Assembly: GCF_000193735.1 (NCBI RefSeq) | Contig: NZ_AEPF01000080.1 | Location: 46,181-110,180, forward strand | DNA: 64,000 bases | Direction of reading: 5' to 3' | From: Neisseria sicca 4320 | GTDB lineage: Bacteria > Pseudomonadota > Gammaproteobacteria > Burkholderiales > Neisseriaceae | In this document: piece by piece, positions 43,508 to 52,717 of the stretch | How positions within the stretch are numbered: position 1 is the stretch's first letter | Layout: each line of letters opens with the position of its first letter | Translations under genes and position numbers: made by a program | Notes under the pieces: generated by a model | The model's database searches: none | What the model was told of the DNA's origin: nothing | Seen by the model: the letters and a program-made list of their open reading frames with translations, nothing else

Positions 43508-43752
43508 TTTCTTTATCCTCAAGCTATACAGTCAACATCGACTTTTTCAGACGACCTGCGATTCTACCGATGCCAACGCAGCCTGACAATTTGCAACCAA
43601 TCGGCTTTGCAGGAAGAAAGCAGCAAATTCAAGGCAGAATGACAAATATAGAAGAGGCTATTTTTATGGAGCCAAACCTACCGTTTTCAAATATTCAGCC
43701 TCAAAAGGTCGTCTGAAAACCAGTCATACCGGCTTTACCAACGCTGCATTTC

Positions 43753-44421
43753 TCAATCCGAAATCCGCGCCGCACCCAAAGCCACTGTCTGCGTTCCCAA
43801 TATTTTTTCAAACTCAGGCAACGGCGTAACCCCTGCCATACGCTTGACCAAAACCAAACCGTACACCGCCGCGCACTGCGGCCACCACCTGTCCCCCGCC
43901 TTCTCCATAAAACGCCAAAACCGCAGCCCCTTTTGCGAATTCACAGCAGGCAGGTACACCATAAACTTTCCGAATTCCACCTCAAAATCCAAATCCGCCA
44001 GCCGCTGTTTCAACGCCGGCAAAGTCAGGCAATACTCCTTTTTAGGCAGGTGCGTTCCATCAAACCACTTGCTGAAAAACCACAAAGATTTCGGATTAAA
44101 CCCCGTCAAAACCAACCGCCCTTCAGGTTTCAACACCCTGGACGCTTCATGCAGCACTTGCGTCAGCGCGGCAGTTTCATGACTGTGCGGCATCAGCAGC
44201 ACATCAATAGAATGGCTCTCCCAAGCCATAGCGTCTGCCGTCATCAATACATCGCGGGGCACAGCAACCACGTTTTCAGACGACATCAGCCATTCGCCGC
44301 CCTGTCGGACGACGGTTTGAACACCGCAAGGCGCAAACCGCTCCAAGTAATGCGCAAAAAACTGCTTTTCCCGCTCCGCCGTATAGCGGCCGACAATAGT
44401 CCGTTCAAACCATTCTTCCAT
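43753..44421 (-). CDS. Class I SAM-dependent methyltransferase-like protein
   Basis: A 222-residue protein recognisable by the C-half of a methyltransf_11 domain: IDVLLMPHSHETAALTQVLHEASRVLKPEGRLVLTGFNPKSLWFFSKW. The expected glycine-rich motif I near the N-terminus is not clear; the equivalent place reads APCGVQTVVRQGG, so SAM binding may be altered. It resembles YafS-type proteins of unknown substrate. Around it are only DUS hairpins and trpB upstream; no pathway link is visible. Confidence 0.72.
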   Translation of the reverse strand: MEEWFERTIVGRYTAEREKQFFAHYLERFAPCGVQTVVRQGGEWLMSSENVVAVPRDVLMTADAMAWESHSIDVLLMPHSHETAALTQVLHEASRVLKPEGRLVLTGFNPKSLWFFSKWFDGTHLPKKEYCLTLPALKQRLADLDFEVEFGKFMVYLPAVNSQKGLRFWRFMEKAGDRWWPQCAAVYGLVLVKRMAGVTPLPEFEKILGTQTVALGAARISD

Positions 44422-44514
44422 CGCCCTGCCCTTTCAAAATGCTGCAACCCGCATTATAACGGCATGATGCGGCAGACCAAACCTCCATAACTTTAATTTG
44501 TTATTGAAAAGGTA

Positions 44515-44556
44515 AAAGGTCGTCTGAAACCTATTTACCCAGTTTTCAGACGACCT
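44515..44556 (-). terminator. DUS inverted-repeat terminator of trpB
   Basis: Facing DUS copies 28 bases beyond the trpB stop on the minus strand. Confidence 0.7.
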
Positions 44557-44584
44557 CTTGTCTTTATCCGCTCAACGGCGATGC

Positions 44585-45787
44585 TTACAACTCAATCCCT
44601 TTCAGCTTCGCCACGGAATTGATGTCTTTATCGCCGCGGCCGGACAGGTTGACCAGAATCACTTGGTCTTTGCCCATTTTCGGCGCGTTGGCGACTGCCC
44701 ATGCGAGGGCGTGGCTGGATTCGAGCGCGGGGATGATGCCTTCGAAGCGGCACAATAAATCAAAGGCTTCGAGTGCTTCGTCATCTTTGGCGACGGTGTA
44801 TTCGACGCGTTGGATGTCGTTCAAATGGCTGTGTTCCGGGCCGATGCCGGGGTAGTCGAGGCCTGCGGAAACGGAGTGCGTCCCCAAGACTTGGCCGTTT
44901 TTGTCCTGCATCAGGTAGCTGCGGAAGCCGTGCAATACGCCGATGGGGGCTTTGCTGGTAATCGGTGCGGCGTGGTCGGGGGTGTCCACGCCCAAACCGC
45001 CGGCTTCCACGCCGATGAGGCGCACGTTTTCTTCGCCGATATAAGGGTGGAACAGTCCGATGGCGTTCGAGCCGCCGCCGACGCAGGCAACGGCGACGTC
45101 GGGCTGTCTGCCGATGGCTTCCTGCATCTGCGCTTTGGCTTCGTTGCCGATAACGCATTGGAAATCGCGCACCATTTCGGGATACGGCGCAGGTCCGGCG
45201 GCGGTGCCGATGATGTAGAACGTGTCGTCCACGCGGGCGACCCATTCGCGCATGGCTTCGTTCATCGCGTCTTTCAGTGTGCGGCTGCCGCTGTCGACGC
45301 TGACTACGTTTGCGCCCAACAATTTCATGCGGAACACGTTGGGCATTTGACGCTGGATGTCGTCCTCGCCCATGTACACGTCGCAAGTCATGCCGAAGCG
45401 GGCGGCGACGGTGGCGGAGGCCACGCCATGCTGACCCGCGCCGGTTTCGGCGATGACGCGTTTTTTGCCCATGCGGCGGGCGAGCAATGCCTGACCGATG
45501 GTGTTGTTTACCTTGTGCGCGCCTGTGTGGTTCAAGTCTTCGCGTTTCAACCAGATTTGCGCGCCGCCCAAATGCTCGGACAATCGCGCGGCATGGTAAA
45601 CGGGGCTGGGTCTGCCGACGTAGTGTTTCAAATCGCGGTGGAACTCTTCCCAAAACGACGGGTCGTTTTTCGCTGCTTTATAGGCATCCGCCAGTTCTTG
45701 CAAGGCGGGAATCAGGGTTTCGGAGACATAAAGTCCGCCGTGTTCGCCGAAAAAGCCCTTCTCGTCGGGCGCTTGGTAGTTTTTCAT
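44585..45787 (-). CDS. trpB: Tryptophan synthase beta subunit
   Basis: PLP enzyme joining indole and serine to form tryptophan. The 400 residues have the PLP lysine in NHTGAHKVNNTIGQ (Lys92), the RVIAETGAGQHGVA loop, phosphate-binding CVGGGSNAIG (about 236-245) and HSVSAGLDYPGIGPEHS. Length and order match trpB1. trpA is not adjacent, as is common in Neisseria where trp genes are scattered. Confidence 0.97.
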   Translation of the reverse strand: MKNYQAPDEKGFFGEHGGLYVSETLIPALQELADAYKAAKNDPSFWEEFHRDLKHYVGRPSPVYHAARLSEHLGGAQIWLKREDLNHTGAHKVNNTIGQALLARRMGKKRVIAETGAGQHGVASATVAARFGMTCDVYMGEDDIQRQMPNVFRMKLLGANVVSVDSGSRTLKDAMNEAMREWVARVDDTFYIIGTAAGPAPYPEMVRDFQCVIGNEAKAQMQEAIGRQPDVAVACVGGGSNAIGLFHPYIGEENVRLIGVEAGGLGVDTPDHAAPITSKAPIGVLHGFRSYLMQDKNGQVLGTHSVSAGLDYPGIGPEHSHLNDIQRVEYTVAKDDEALEAFDLLCRFEGIIPALESSHALAWAVANAPKMGKDQVILVNLSGRGDKDINSVAKLKGIEL

Positions 45788-45807
45788 CGGATTTCTTCCT
45801 TGTCTGT

Positions 45808-45847
45808 TTTTTCAGACGACCCCAGTCTAAAAAAGGTCGTCTGAAAG
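45808..45847. repeat. DUS inverted pair upstream of trpB
   Basis: Outward-facing copies about 12 bases apart in the trpB leader; likely an uptake signal. Confidence 0.55.
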
Positions 45848-45946
45848 GGAAAATTGTCAGCAATTATAGCGGTTTTTTACGCTTTGTCGCAGGGTTTTGC
45901 CGGAATACGGATGCCGGTTTTACGCCATTGAAACCGTATTAGCCAA

Positions 45947-45989
45947 AAAGTCGTCTGAAAACCGTATTCCGAGTTTTCAGACGACCTTT
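45947..45989 (-). terminator. DUS inverted-repeat terminator of the fumarase gene
   Basis: Facing DUS copies with ACCGTATTCCGAG between, 21 bases past the fumarase stop. Confidence 0.7.
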
Positions 45990-46009
45990 TTCAACCCGGC
46001 TTCAAGACA

Positions 46010-47533
46010 TTAGGACTCGACGGGGATGATGCCGATTTTTGCCTGCCATTGGCGCGGGGCGGTGGCGTGGATGGACTCGCCTTTGCTGTCCACGGCGACG
46101 GTTACGGGCATGTCTTTGACTTCAAATTCGTAAACCGCTTCCATGCCCAATTCGGGGAACGCCAATACTTTGGAAGATTTGATGGCTTTTGCCACGAGGT
46201 ATGCCGCGCCGCCGACTGCCATGAGGTACACGGCTTTGTTGTCGGCAATGGCTTCGCAGGTGGCTGCGCCGCGCTCGGACTTGCCGATCATGCCCAAGAG
46301 GCCGGTTTGTTCGAGCATTTGGCGGGTGAATTTGTCCATGCGGGTGGCGGTGGTCGGACCTGCGGGACCGACGACTTCGTCGCCGACCGGATCGACGGGG
46401 CCGACGTAGTAAATCAGGCGGTTGGTGAAATCGACGGGCAACTCTTCGCCTTTGTCGAGCATATCGACGAGGCGTTTGTGCGCGGCATCGCGGCCGGTGA
46501 GGATTTTGCCGTTCAACAGCAATACGTCGCCTGTTTTCCAGCTGGCAACTTCTTCTTTGGTCAGCTTATCGACATCGATGCGTTTGCCGTTGTCGGGGCT
46601 GTAAGTCAAATCGGGCCAGTCTTCGACGCGCGGCGGGGTCAGTTCGACCGGGGCTGAGCCGTCCAATTCGAAATCGACGTGGCGGGTGGCGGCGCAGTTC
46701 GGAATCATGGCAATCGGTTTGGAAGCGGCATGGGTCGGGTAATCGAGGATTTTGACGTCCAACACGGTGGTCAGCCCGCCCAAACCTTGTGCGCCGATGC
46801 CCAGCGCGTTGACTTTTTCAAAGAGTTCGAGGCGCAGGGCTTCGGTGGTGGACAATTCTGCGCCGGACGCTGCTTTTTCCTGCAACTCTTGAATGTCGAT
46901 GTGGCTCATCAGGGATTCTTTTGCCATCAGTACGGCTTTTTCGGGTGTGCCGCCGATACCGATGCCCAAGATGCCGGGAGGACACCAGCCCGCGCCCATG
47001 GTCGGGATGGTTTTCAATACCCAATCGACGATGTTGTCTGAAGGATTGAGCATGGCGAGTTTGGATTTGTTTTCAGAGCCGCCGCCTTTTGCCGCGCAGG
47101 TTACTTCGACTTTGTCGCCCGGCACGATGCTCATATGGATGACGGCGGGGGTATTGTCTTTGGTGTTTTGACGTTTGCCGGCGGGGTCTGCGAGAACGGA
47201 CGCGCGCAGCGTATTGCCTTCCCAAGTGTAGGCGCGGCGTACGCCTTCGTTAACCATTTCTTCCACGCTCATGTCCGCATCCCATTGGACGTTCATGCCG
47301 ACTTTGAGGAAGACGGTTGCGATACCGGTATCTTGGCAGATGGGGCGGTTGTTTTCCGCACACATGCGGCTGTTGACCAAAATCTGCGTCATCGCGTCTT
47401 TGGCGGCGGGATTTTCTTCCTTCTGCCACGCTTTATAGAGCGCGTCGATGTAGTCTTTCGGGTGGTAATAGCTGATGAATTGGAAGGCATCGCAGATACT
47501 TTGGATAAAGTCTTCTTGCTTGATGACGGTCAT
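46010..47533 (-). CDS. Fumarate hydratase class I (iron-sulfur)
   Basis: Interconverts fumarate and malate with an oxygen-sensitive [4Fe-4S] cluster. The 507 residues carry both class I domains: N-terminal alpha region with NRPICQDTGIATVFLKVG, TCAAKGGGSENKSKLAML and AGWCPPGILGIGIGGTPEKAVLMAKES, and C-terminal beta region with VGPAGPTTATRMDKFTRQMLEQTGLLGMIGKSERG. It diverges from an operon for a FrdB/FrdA/NuoF-like complex and a dicarboxylate antiporter, suggesting that it feeds fumarate to that system. Confidence 0.94.
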   Translation of the reverse strand: MTVIKQEDFIQSICDAFQFISYYHPKDYIDALYKAWQKEENPAAKDAMTQILVNSRMCAENNRPICQDTGIATVFLKVGMNVQWDADMSVEEMVNEGVRRAYTWEGNTLRASVLADPAGKRQNTKDNTPAVIHMSIVPGDKVEVTCAAKGGGSENKSKLAMLNPSDNIVDWVLKTIPTMGAGWCPPGILGIGIGGTPEKAVLMAKESLMSHIDIQELQEKAASGAELSTTEALRLELFEKVNALGIGAQGLGGLTTVLDVKILDYPTHAASKPIAMIPNCAATRHVDFELDGSAPVELTPPRVEDWPDLTYSPDNGKRIDVDKLTKEEVASWKTGDVLLLNGKILTGRDAAHKRLVDMLDKGEELPVDFTNRLIYYVGPVDPVGDEVVGPAGPTTATRMDKFTRQMLEQTGLLGMIGKSERGAATCEAIADNKAVYLMAVGGAAYLVAKAIKSSKVLAFPELGMEAVYEFEVKDMPVTVAVDSKGESIHATAPRQWQAKIGIIPVES

Positions 47534-48357
47534 GATTGTGTTCCTTTTCTCATGGTAGGGAGGGTTTGTTCACTTTTTATAGATGTCGTTTTTCAGACGA
47601 CCTTAATCGGTGTAATAGTGCTGTCAATCGCTATGAGCGACAATATAATTTTTATAATTGATTGATTCTTATACAACTTAATAACCCATCATTCCACTCG
47701 GATGATGATAACGGATATTGTCGGCAATTTTCACAGACAGAAATAAAACTACAAGCAAACCGATGATTCAAATCTTAAGGGGTCGTCTGAAAACTTCGGC
47801 TTCATCGCTGCAACCAAACCTACTAAAACCATAAATTTAAACAATAAACAATTACTTTTCAGACGACCTATCCTTCTTTTTTCAACCATACACAAATGTA
47901 AAAGCCGTGTCATTCTACCCATGATGATTTTTGATGGAAGTCAAACTTAGCTGCTTTTCTGAAATTTTATAACACCATTTGCATTTGCTTATACTTGGCA
48001 AATTTATCTAATAAATACATAGATATATACTTTTATATCAATCACTTAATAATGATATTTACTCGTATTTCAAAACGGTTTTTAGCAGTTATTCCTTTAT
48101 CGTAAGTTTATTTTATCTTACAAAATAACAAGATGGCGTAAAGTTCGTCTGAAAACCGCTATTTTTTGTTCACAATCAGCCCCTATCCTGTCTTTCAGAC
48201 TTCGCCATCATCAAAAAATCTAAATTCTGATACACTGATAAAAGACAGTCAGACATTGATTTATAAGATATTTCCCAAAAATATCCGCACTTCTAAAAAT
48301 TTTGTAATAAAAATACACACATCCAATTTCCCCTATCTCATTCCACAGGACACTACC
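47534..48357. promoter_or_regulatory. Long AT-rich divergent region between fumarase and the FrdB-like operon
   Basis: About 820 bases without a convincing gene. A DUS lies at about 47592 and a wide DUS pair at 47780-47871; the last 450 bases are strongly AT-rich. I found no good FNR site (TTGAT-4-ATCAA), though many AT-rich near-palindromes exist. The frame open from 48166 is not used because the FrdB-like protein clearly begins at 48358. Confidence 0.4.
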
Positions 48358-48996
48358 ATGAGTGAAAACTTGTTAACCCTGACCATAGACGGCCACGAGG
48401 TCAAAGCCTCCGCCGACTCGTCAATCATTCAGGCCTATGCCCGTGCCGGCAGCGCGATTACCGCCAACGTCGGCTGTATGGGGCAAGGCGTGTGCGGTTC
48501 GTGCCGCTGCATGATCCGCAAGGAAGGCGAGCACGAGGTAACGACTGCATTGGCGTGTGAAACCAAAGTCGAAGAAGGGATGCAGGTCAGCTTCTTGGAC
48601 TACTTCATTCCCGAGCATATCCAATATTACGACGTAAGCGAGGTCGGCGACGGCTGGAACTGGCTGGACGACACCGCCAAAGCCTTCCCCGAAGCGCAAA
48701 ACTGTCGTCATTGCGGCGGCTGCAATCGCGCCTGCCCCAAAGGTTTGGAAGTGGAAAACGGCGTAGCGCAAGTAATATCCGGCGATTTCGGCGCGGCTGC
48801 GCTGACCTTCGACCAATGCGTGATGTGCAACCTCTGCACCCTTTCCTGCCCCGAACACATCCGTCCGAACCACTTAGGTCTGTTCGCCCGCCGTATGAAA
48901 GCAGCGCGCACGCTGCGTCCGGTGGATTTGATGCGCCGCCTGCGCGAAATCGACAGCGGCAAAATGAAAGTCGAATTTGAAGAGGAGGCAATGTGA
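48358..48996 (+). CDS. FrdB/SdhB-like iron-sulfur protein
   Basis: The 212-residue protein has a plant-type [2Fe-2S] site (Cys40, Cys46, Cys49, Cys67 in CMGQGVCGSC...C) and two C-terminal four-cysteine sites (Cys116/119/122/126 in CRHCGGCNRACP and Cys154/157/160/164 in CVMCNLCTLSCP). This is the order of fumarate reductase and succinate dehydrogenase B subunits, shortened and with two full [4Fe-4S] patterns. ACAGGA precedes the ATG at 48358. The stop overlaps the start of the flavoprotein gene (TGATG), so translation is coupled. It should carry electrons between the NuoF-like and FrdA-like subunits. Confidence 0.85.
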   Translation: MSENLLTLTIDGHEVKASADSSIIQAYARAGSAITANVGCMGQGVCGSCRCMIRKEGEHEVTTALACETKVEEGMQVSFLDYFIPEHIQYYDVSEVGDGWNWLDDTAKAFPEAQNCRHCGGCNRACPKGLEVENGVAQVISGDFGAAALTFDQCVMCNLCTLSCPEHIRPNHLGLFARRMKAARTLRPVDLMRRLREIDSGKMKVEFEEEAM

Positions 48997-50624
48997 TGGC
49001 GAACGAAATCCAAGGCATAGACTACGAAACCGCCCTTGCCAACCTGCGCCCTTCCTCATTGGAACTACGCGGCGACCTGCCGGAAAAAAACGAATTATTG
49101 AGCCAGTTTCACCCCGACTATCAGGCCAATGCGCGCGTCAAACTGCCCATCGGTCCGAACACGGGCGATTACTGCCATCCTGATTTGGCAAAACTGCTGA
49201 TCAGTCATCCGCTGATTGACGACTATGATTTGTCGGGCGCGGAACATTTGAACACCGACGTGCTGGTTATCGGCGGCGGCGGTGCGGGCGCGGCAGCGGC
49301 GTTATCCGCGACCGAAGCAGGAGCGCGCGTGATTATGGCAAACAAGCTGCGTATCGGCGACAGCAATACCGTAATGGCAGAAGGCGGCATTCAGGCGGCG
49401 GTCGGCGCAGAAGACAGCTTGCAGCAGCACTTTGACGACACCATCAAAGGCGGACACAACGCAGGCAAGAAAGAATTGGTGGCGCAAATGGTTACCGACG
49501 CGCCGTCCGCCATCCGCTGGCTGATCGGCTTGGGCATGACTTTCGACCTTACCAAAGGCGCGGACAGCAACGGCATGTTGAGCCGCAAGCGCGCAGGCGG
49601 TACGACCGTGCCGCGCATCCTGAGCTACCGCGACTTTACCGGCCTCGAAATGATGCGCGTACTGCGCGAGGCGGTCGAACTTGACGAAAACATCACCCAG
49701 CTCAACCGCCACCCCGCCATCGAATTATTGTCGGACGAACACGGTCGCTGCGTCGGCGCGATTTTGTACGATTTGGAAAAACGCTCTTTGGTATTGGTTC
49801 ACGCCAAAGCCGTGGTCTTGGCAACCGGCGGCAGCGGACGGCTGCATTTACAGGGTTTCGCCACTTCCAACCACTACGGAGCAACCGCCGACGGTCTGGT
49901 GATGGCATACCGCATCGGCGCGAAACTGCGCGACATCGATTCCTTCCAATACCATCCGACCGGCGTCGCCCATCCGCCGCACTTGGCAGGCGCACTGATT
50001 TCCGAAGCCGTGCGCTCCGCAGGCACCAAACTGGTCAACGGTTTGGGCGAACGTTTCGTTGACGAATTACAGCCGCGCGACGTCGTTGCCGCTGCCATCT
50101 TGCGCGAGTGCCGCGAAGGCCGCGGCGTGGTGCGAGACGGACAGGTCGGTGTGTTCCTCGACACCCCGCGCCTGATTGAAAACGATCCTGATGTGTTGAA
50201 CCGTCTGGTTACGCTCGGCCACGTCGCCCACAAATGCGGCATCGACCCCGCCGTCGAACCCGTGATGATCCATCCGACCCTGCACTACCAAAACGGCGGC
50301 GTCGAAATCAACGGCGACGGCGCGACCTGCGTCGAAGGCCTCTATTGCGCCGGCGAAGTAACCGGCGGCATCCATGGCCGCAACCGCCTGATGGGCAACG
50401 CGCTTCTGGACATCATCAGCTTCGGCCGCCGCGCGGGTAAAGCCGCCGCCAGTTGCGGCCTGCCGCTGAAAAAAGTGCGCGGCGGTGTCGGACACGTCCA
50501 CGATCTGCAACGCGAAATGACCCGCGCCGGGCTGACCAGCGACATCAAAGCCCCCGTTTTATATCCCGACTACGGCAAATTCGATTTGCGCGAACACGCC
50601 GGTTTGCAGGAGCAACAATCATGA
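48996..50624 (+). CDS. FrdA/SdhA-like flavoprotein
   Basis: A 542-residue soluble flavoprotein of the fumarate reductase/succinate dehydrogenase/aspartate oxidase family. After an unusual N-terminal extension of about 85 residues comes the FAD site VIGGGGAGAAAA (91-102), then NTVMAEGGIQAA, FQYHPTGVA, SEAVRSAGTKLVNGLGERFVDEL with the following PRDVVAAAI (catalytic Arg region), HPTLHYQNGG and CAGEVTGGIHGRNRLMGNALLDIISFG. No membrane-anchor gene follows. It overlaps both neighbours (TGATG upstream, ATGA downstream). Fumarate reduction rather than succinate oxidation is inferred from its NADH-type partner. Confidence 0.85.
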   Translation: MANEIQGIDYETALANLRPSSLELRGDLPEKNELLSQFHPDYQANARVKLPIGPNTGDYCHPDLAKLLISHPLIDDYDLSGAEHLNTDVLVIGGGGAGAAAALSATEAGARVIMANKLRIGDSNTVMAEGGIQAAVGAEDSLQQHFDDTIKGGHNAGKKELVAQMVTDAPSAIRWLIGLGMTFDLTKGADSNGMLSRKRAGGTTVPRILSYRDFTGLEMMRVLREAVELDENITQLNRHPAIELLSDEHGRCVGAILYDLEKRSLVLVHAKAVVLATGGSGRLHLQGFATSNHYGATADGLVMAYRIGAKLRDIDSFQYHPTGVAHPPHLAGALISEAVRSAGTKLVNGLGERFVDELQPRDVVAAAILRECREGRGVVRDGQVGVFLDTPRLIENDPDVLNRLVTLGHVAHKCGIDPAVEPVMIHPTLHYQNGGVEINGDGATCVEGLYCAGEVTGGIHGRNRLMGNALLDIISFGRRAGKAAASCGLPLKKVRGGVGHVHDLQREMTRAGLTSDIKAPVLYPDYGKFDLREHAGLQEQQS

Positions 50625-51875
50625 ACCAAGCCAATCAAAACTTACTGCACCCGTCCCGCCAAGTCGGCGCGGATTTGGCCGCATGGCGCAAAGTCGGCGG
50701 CGGCGAAGGCCTGCTGGTGGCGCTTGCCGATCCTCAAAGCATCGTTTCCAAGCTGCAAGACGCCAACCTCTGCGGCATGGGCGGCGCAGGTTTCCCGACC
50801 TGGCGCAAATGGGAGGCTGCCGTTGCCGCCCAAAGCAAACACGGCGACAAATACGTCGTCTGCAATGCCAACGAAGACGAACCGGGTACGTTCAAAGACC
50901 GCGTATTGCTGGCGAAAACGCCGCACCAAGTCATCGAAGGCGTCCTGATCGCCGCTGTCGCCTGCCGCGCCAACAAAGCGATTATGTATGTCAACCCGCA
51001 CCAGACCGAATCCGTCGCCTCCATCGTGCCCGCCATCGAGCAGTGGAAAAAAAGCGATTTGTTCATCCGCATCGAAAACTATCTGGGCAAACCTTTAGAC
51101 CTGAAATTGGTCGAAACTTCAGGCCGCTACATCGGCGGCGAAGAAACCGCCGTGATTTCATGGTTGGAAGGCGGTTTCCCGTTCCCGCGCCGCAAGCCGC
51201 CGTTCCCTGCCGAAAGCGGCGTAGCAGGCGAACCGACCTTAATCAACAACACCGAAACCTTCGCCAACATTCCGCAAATCCTTGCCAAAGGCGCGGAATG
51301 GTACAAATCACTGGGTTTGGGCGATGCCGCAGGCACGAAACTCTACTCGCTTTCCGGCGACGTATTGAATCCGGGCCTGTACGAACTGCCGATGGGCACA
51401 ACCCTGCAATCGCTGATTTTCGACCACGGCGGCGGTATGCTCGAAGGGCGCACGTTTAAAGCCGTCTTCACCGGCGGCCCGTCAAACACGCTTTTGACCG
51501 TCAAAGATTTGGACGTGCCTTTGGACTTCGTGTCCGTGCGCGAACGCAAATCCAGCCTCGGCACGGGCGCGATGATTGTGATTTCCGAAGGCACCAGCGT
51601 CGTGCGCAAAGTGGCCGAGTATGTGGAATTTTTTTGCCTCCAACTCATGCGGACAATGCCCGCCGTGCAAAGGCGGTACGTTCCAACTTTCACGCCTGCT
51701 CAACCGCGTGGATACCGGCATCGGTACTTCAGACGACCTCCGCGCCTTGCAAAGCCTGTGCCAACTGCTGCCCCGAAGCGGTCGCTGCGGCCTGATTGAC
51801 GGCGCGGTTACCGTGTTGCAAAGCTCGCTGCGTACCTTCCCCAAAGAGTACGGACTGGCGGCGGAGCAGGATTAA
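50621..51875 (+). pseudogene. NuoF-like NADH/FMN subunit, frameshifted at a T7 run
   Basis: The first 336 codons encode a NuoF-type protein: FMN/NADH site CGMGGAGFPTWRKW (51-64), NANEDEPGTFKDR (82-94), YIGGEETAVISWLEGG and RRKPPFPAESG. At 51629-51635 seven T shift the frame and the written reading ends at 51799. With six T the frame continues VEFFASNSCGQCPPCKGGTFQL, restoring the [4Fe-4S] cysteines of the family and running to 51875 (417 aa in all). ATGA overlap couples it to the flavoprotein. It may be a phase switch, a fresh mutation or a sequence error. Coding continuity after the run argues the loss is recent or apparent. Confidence 0.8.
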
Positions 51876-51887
51876 TCCGATACGGCG

Positions 51888-51925
51888 TTTCAGACGACCT
51901 TTTCTATATGGAGGTCGTCTGAAAA
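51888..51925 (+). terminator. DUS inverted repeat
   Basis: Outward-facing DUS copies 12 bases after the restored NuoF-like stop; a likely operon end. Confidence 0.6.
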
Positions 51926-52011
51926 ATGCTCTTAGGTTGGGACATGAACCAACATGATGATTAGGGGTTCAGTATTTGTTGGGTTTCACAACCGAATCTG
52001 CTAAATCTGAG

Positions 52012-52136
52012 GTTTTGCCCTCTCCCTAGCCCTCTCCCGCGGGGAGAGGGGATGATGGTGCTGAAACCGACCATTATCGGATTTTCTGCAATCCTTCCCC
52101 TCTCCCCGCGGGAGAGGGCTAGGGAGAGGGCAAAAC
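52012..52136. repeat. Large CCCTCTCCC-type inverted repeat, copy 1
   Basis: Arms of about 40 bases (GTTTTGCCCTCTCCCTAGCC... and its complement ending GGGAGAGGGCAAAAC) face each other around a 42-base centre. The arms are GC-rich and nearly perfect, so a cruciform or strong transcript hairpin is possible. Confidence 0.88.
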
Positions 52137-52280
52137 CCAATAACCTCAAGAAACGTCGTCTGAAAAAGATGGCAACACAAATACGCATTACCCAAACACT
52201 CAAAAGAAAAACATAAAAAATAACTGCTGCCAAAGACGTTTCAGACGACCTCCCCCTCCAAAACCGGCACACGTCGTCTG
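52131..52280. repeat. Direct repeat unit A with DUS variants
   Basis: About 150 bases running from CAAAACCCAATAACCT through AAACGTCGTCTGAAAAAGA to CACACGTCGTCTGA. The two DUS-like copies begin ACGTCG rather than AGGTCG. It is about 85% similar to unit B. Confidence 0.8.
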
Positions 52281-52336
52281 ACTAAAACTTACCAGAAGAT
52301 TTGCCATCAAGGAAAACGATACGGTGCACCCTGTGA

Positions 52337-52531
52337 TTTTCCCCTCTCCCTAACCCTCTTCCACGGGGAGAGGGAACGGCTTGCAGGAAATCTGATAATA
52401 GTTGATCTCAGCACCATTATTCCCTCTCCCGCAGGTAGAGGGGACAGATTGCAGAAAATCCGATAAAGGTTGATTTTCAGCGTCATTATTCCCTCTCCCC
52501 GTGGGAGAGGGTTAGGGAGAGGGCAAAACAC
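52337..52531. repeat. Large CCCTCTCCC-type inverted repeat, copy 2 (expanded)
   Basis: Same family as copy 1 but with an extra internal CCCTCTCCCGCAGGTAGAGG half and longer spacer carrying a repeated TTGCAG...TCTGATAA/TCCGATAA segment. Confidence 0.78.
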
Positions 52532-52679
52532 AATAACCTAAAAAAACGTCGTCTGAAAAAGATGGCAACAAAAAGTACGCATGACACAAACACCCAAAAG
52601 AAAAACATAAAAAACAACTGCCGCCTAAATACGTTTCAGACAACCTCTCCCCACCAAAATCAGGCACACGTCGTCTGAA
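52524..52679. repeat. Direct repeat unit B with DUS variants
   Basis: Second copy of unit A; the middle DUS has decayed to TTTCAGACAACCT. The unit ends shortly before the antiporter ribosome site. Confidence 0.8.
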
Positions 52680-52717
52680 ATCCGATTTCCCCGATACCTC
52701 AAACTAGGAGACTCAAC

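Noticed and set aside
48166..48357. Upstream extension of the FrdB-like protein
   Set aside because: The extra residues are low-complexity, encoded by AT-rich DNA without a ribosome site, and precede a clear ATG with ACAGGA.
47534..48357. FNR-type operator before the FrdB-like operon
   Set aside because: Several AT-rich near matches exist, but none keeps both TTGAT and ATCAA halves with four bases between.
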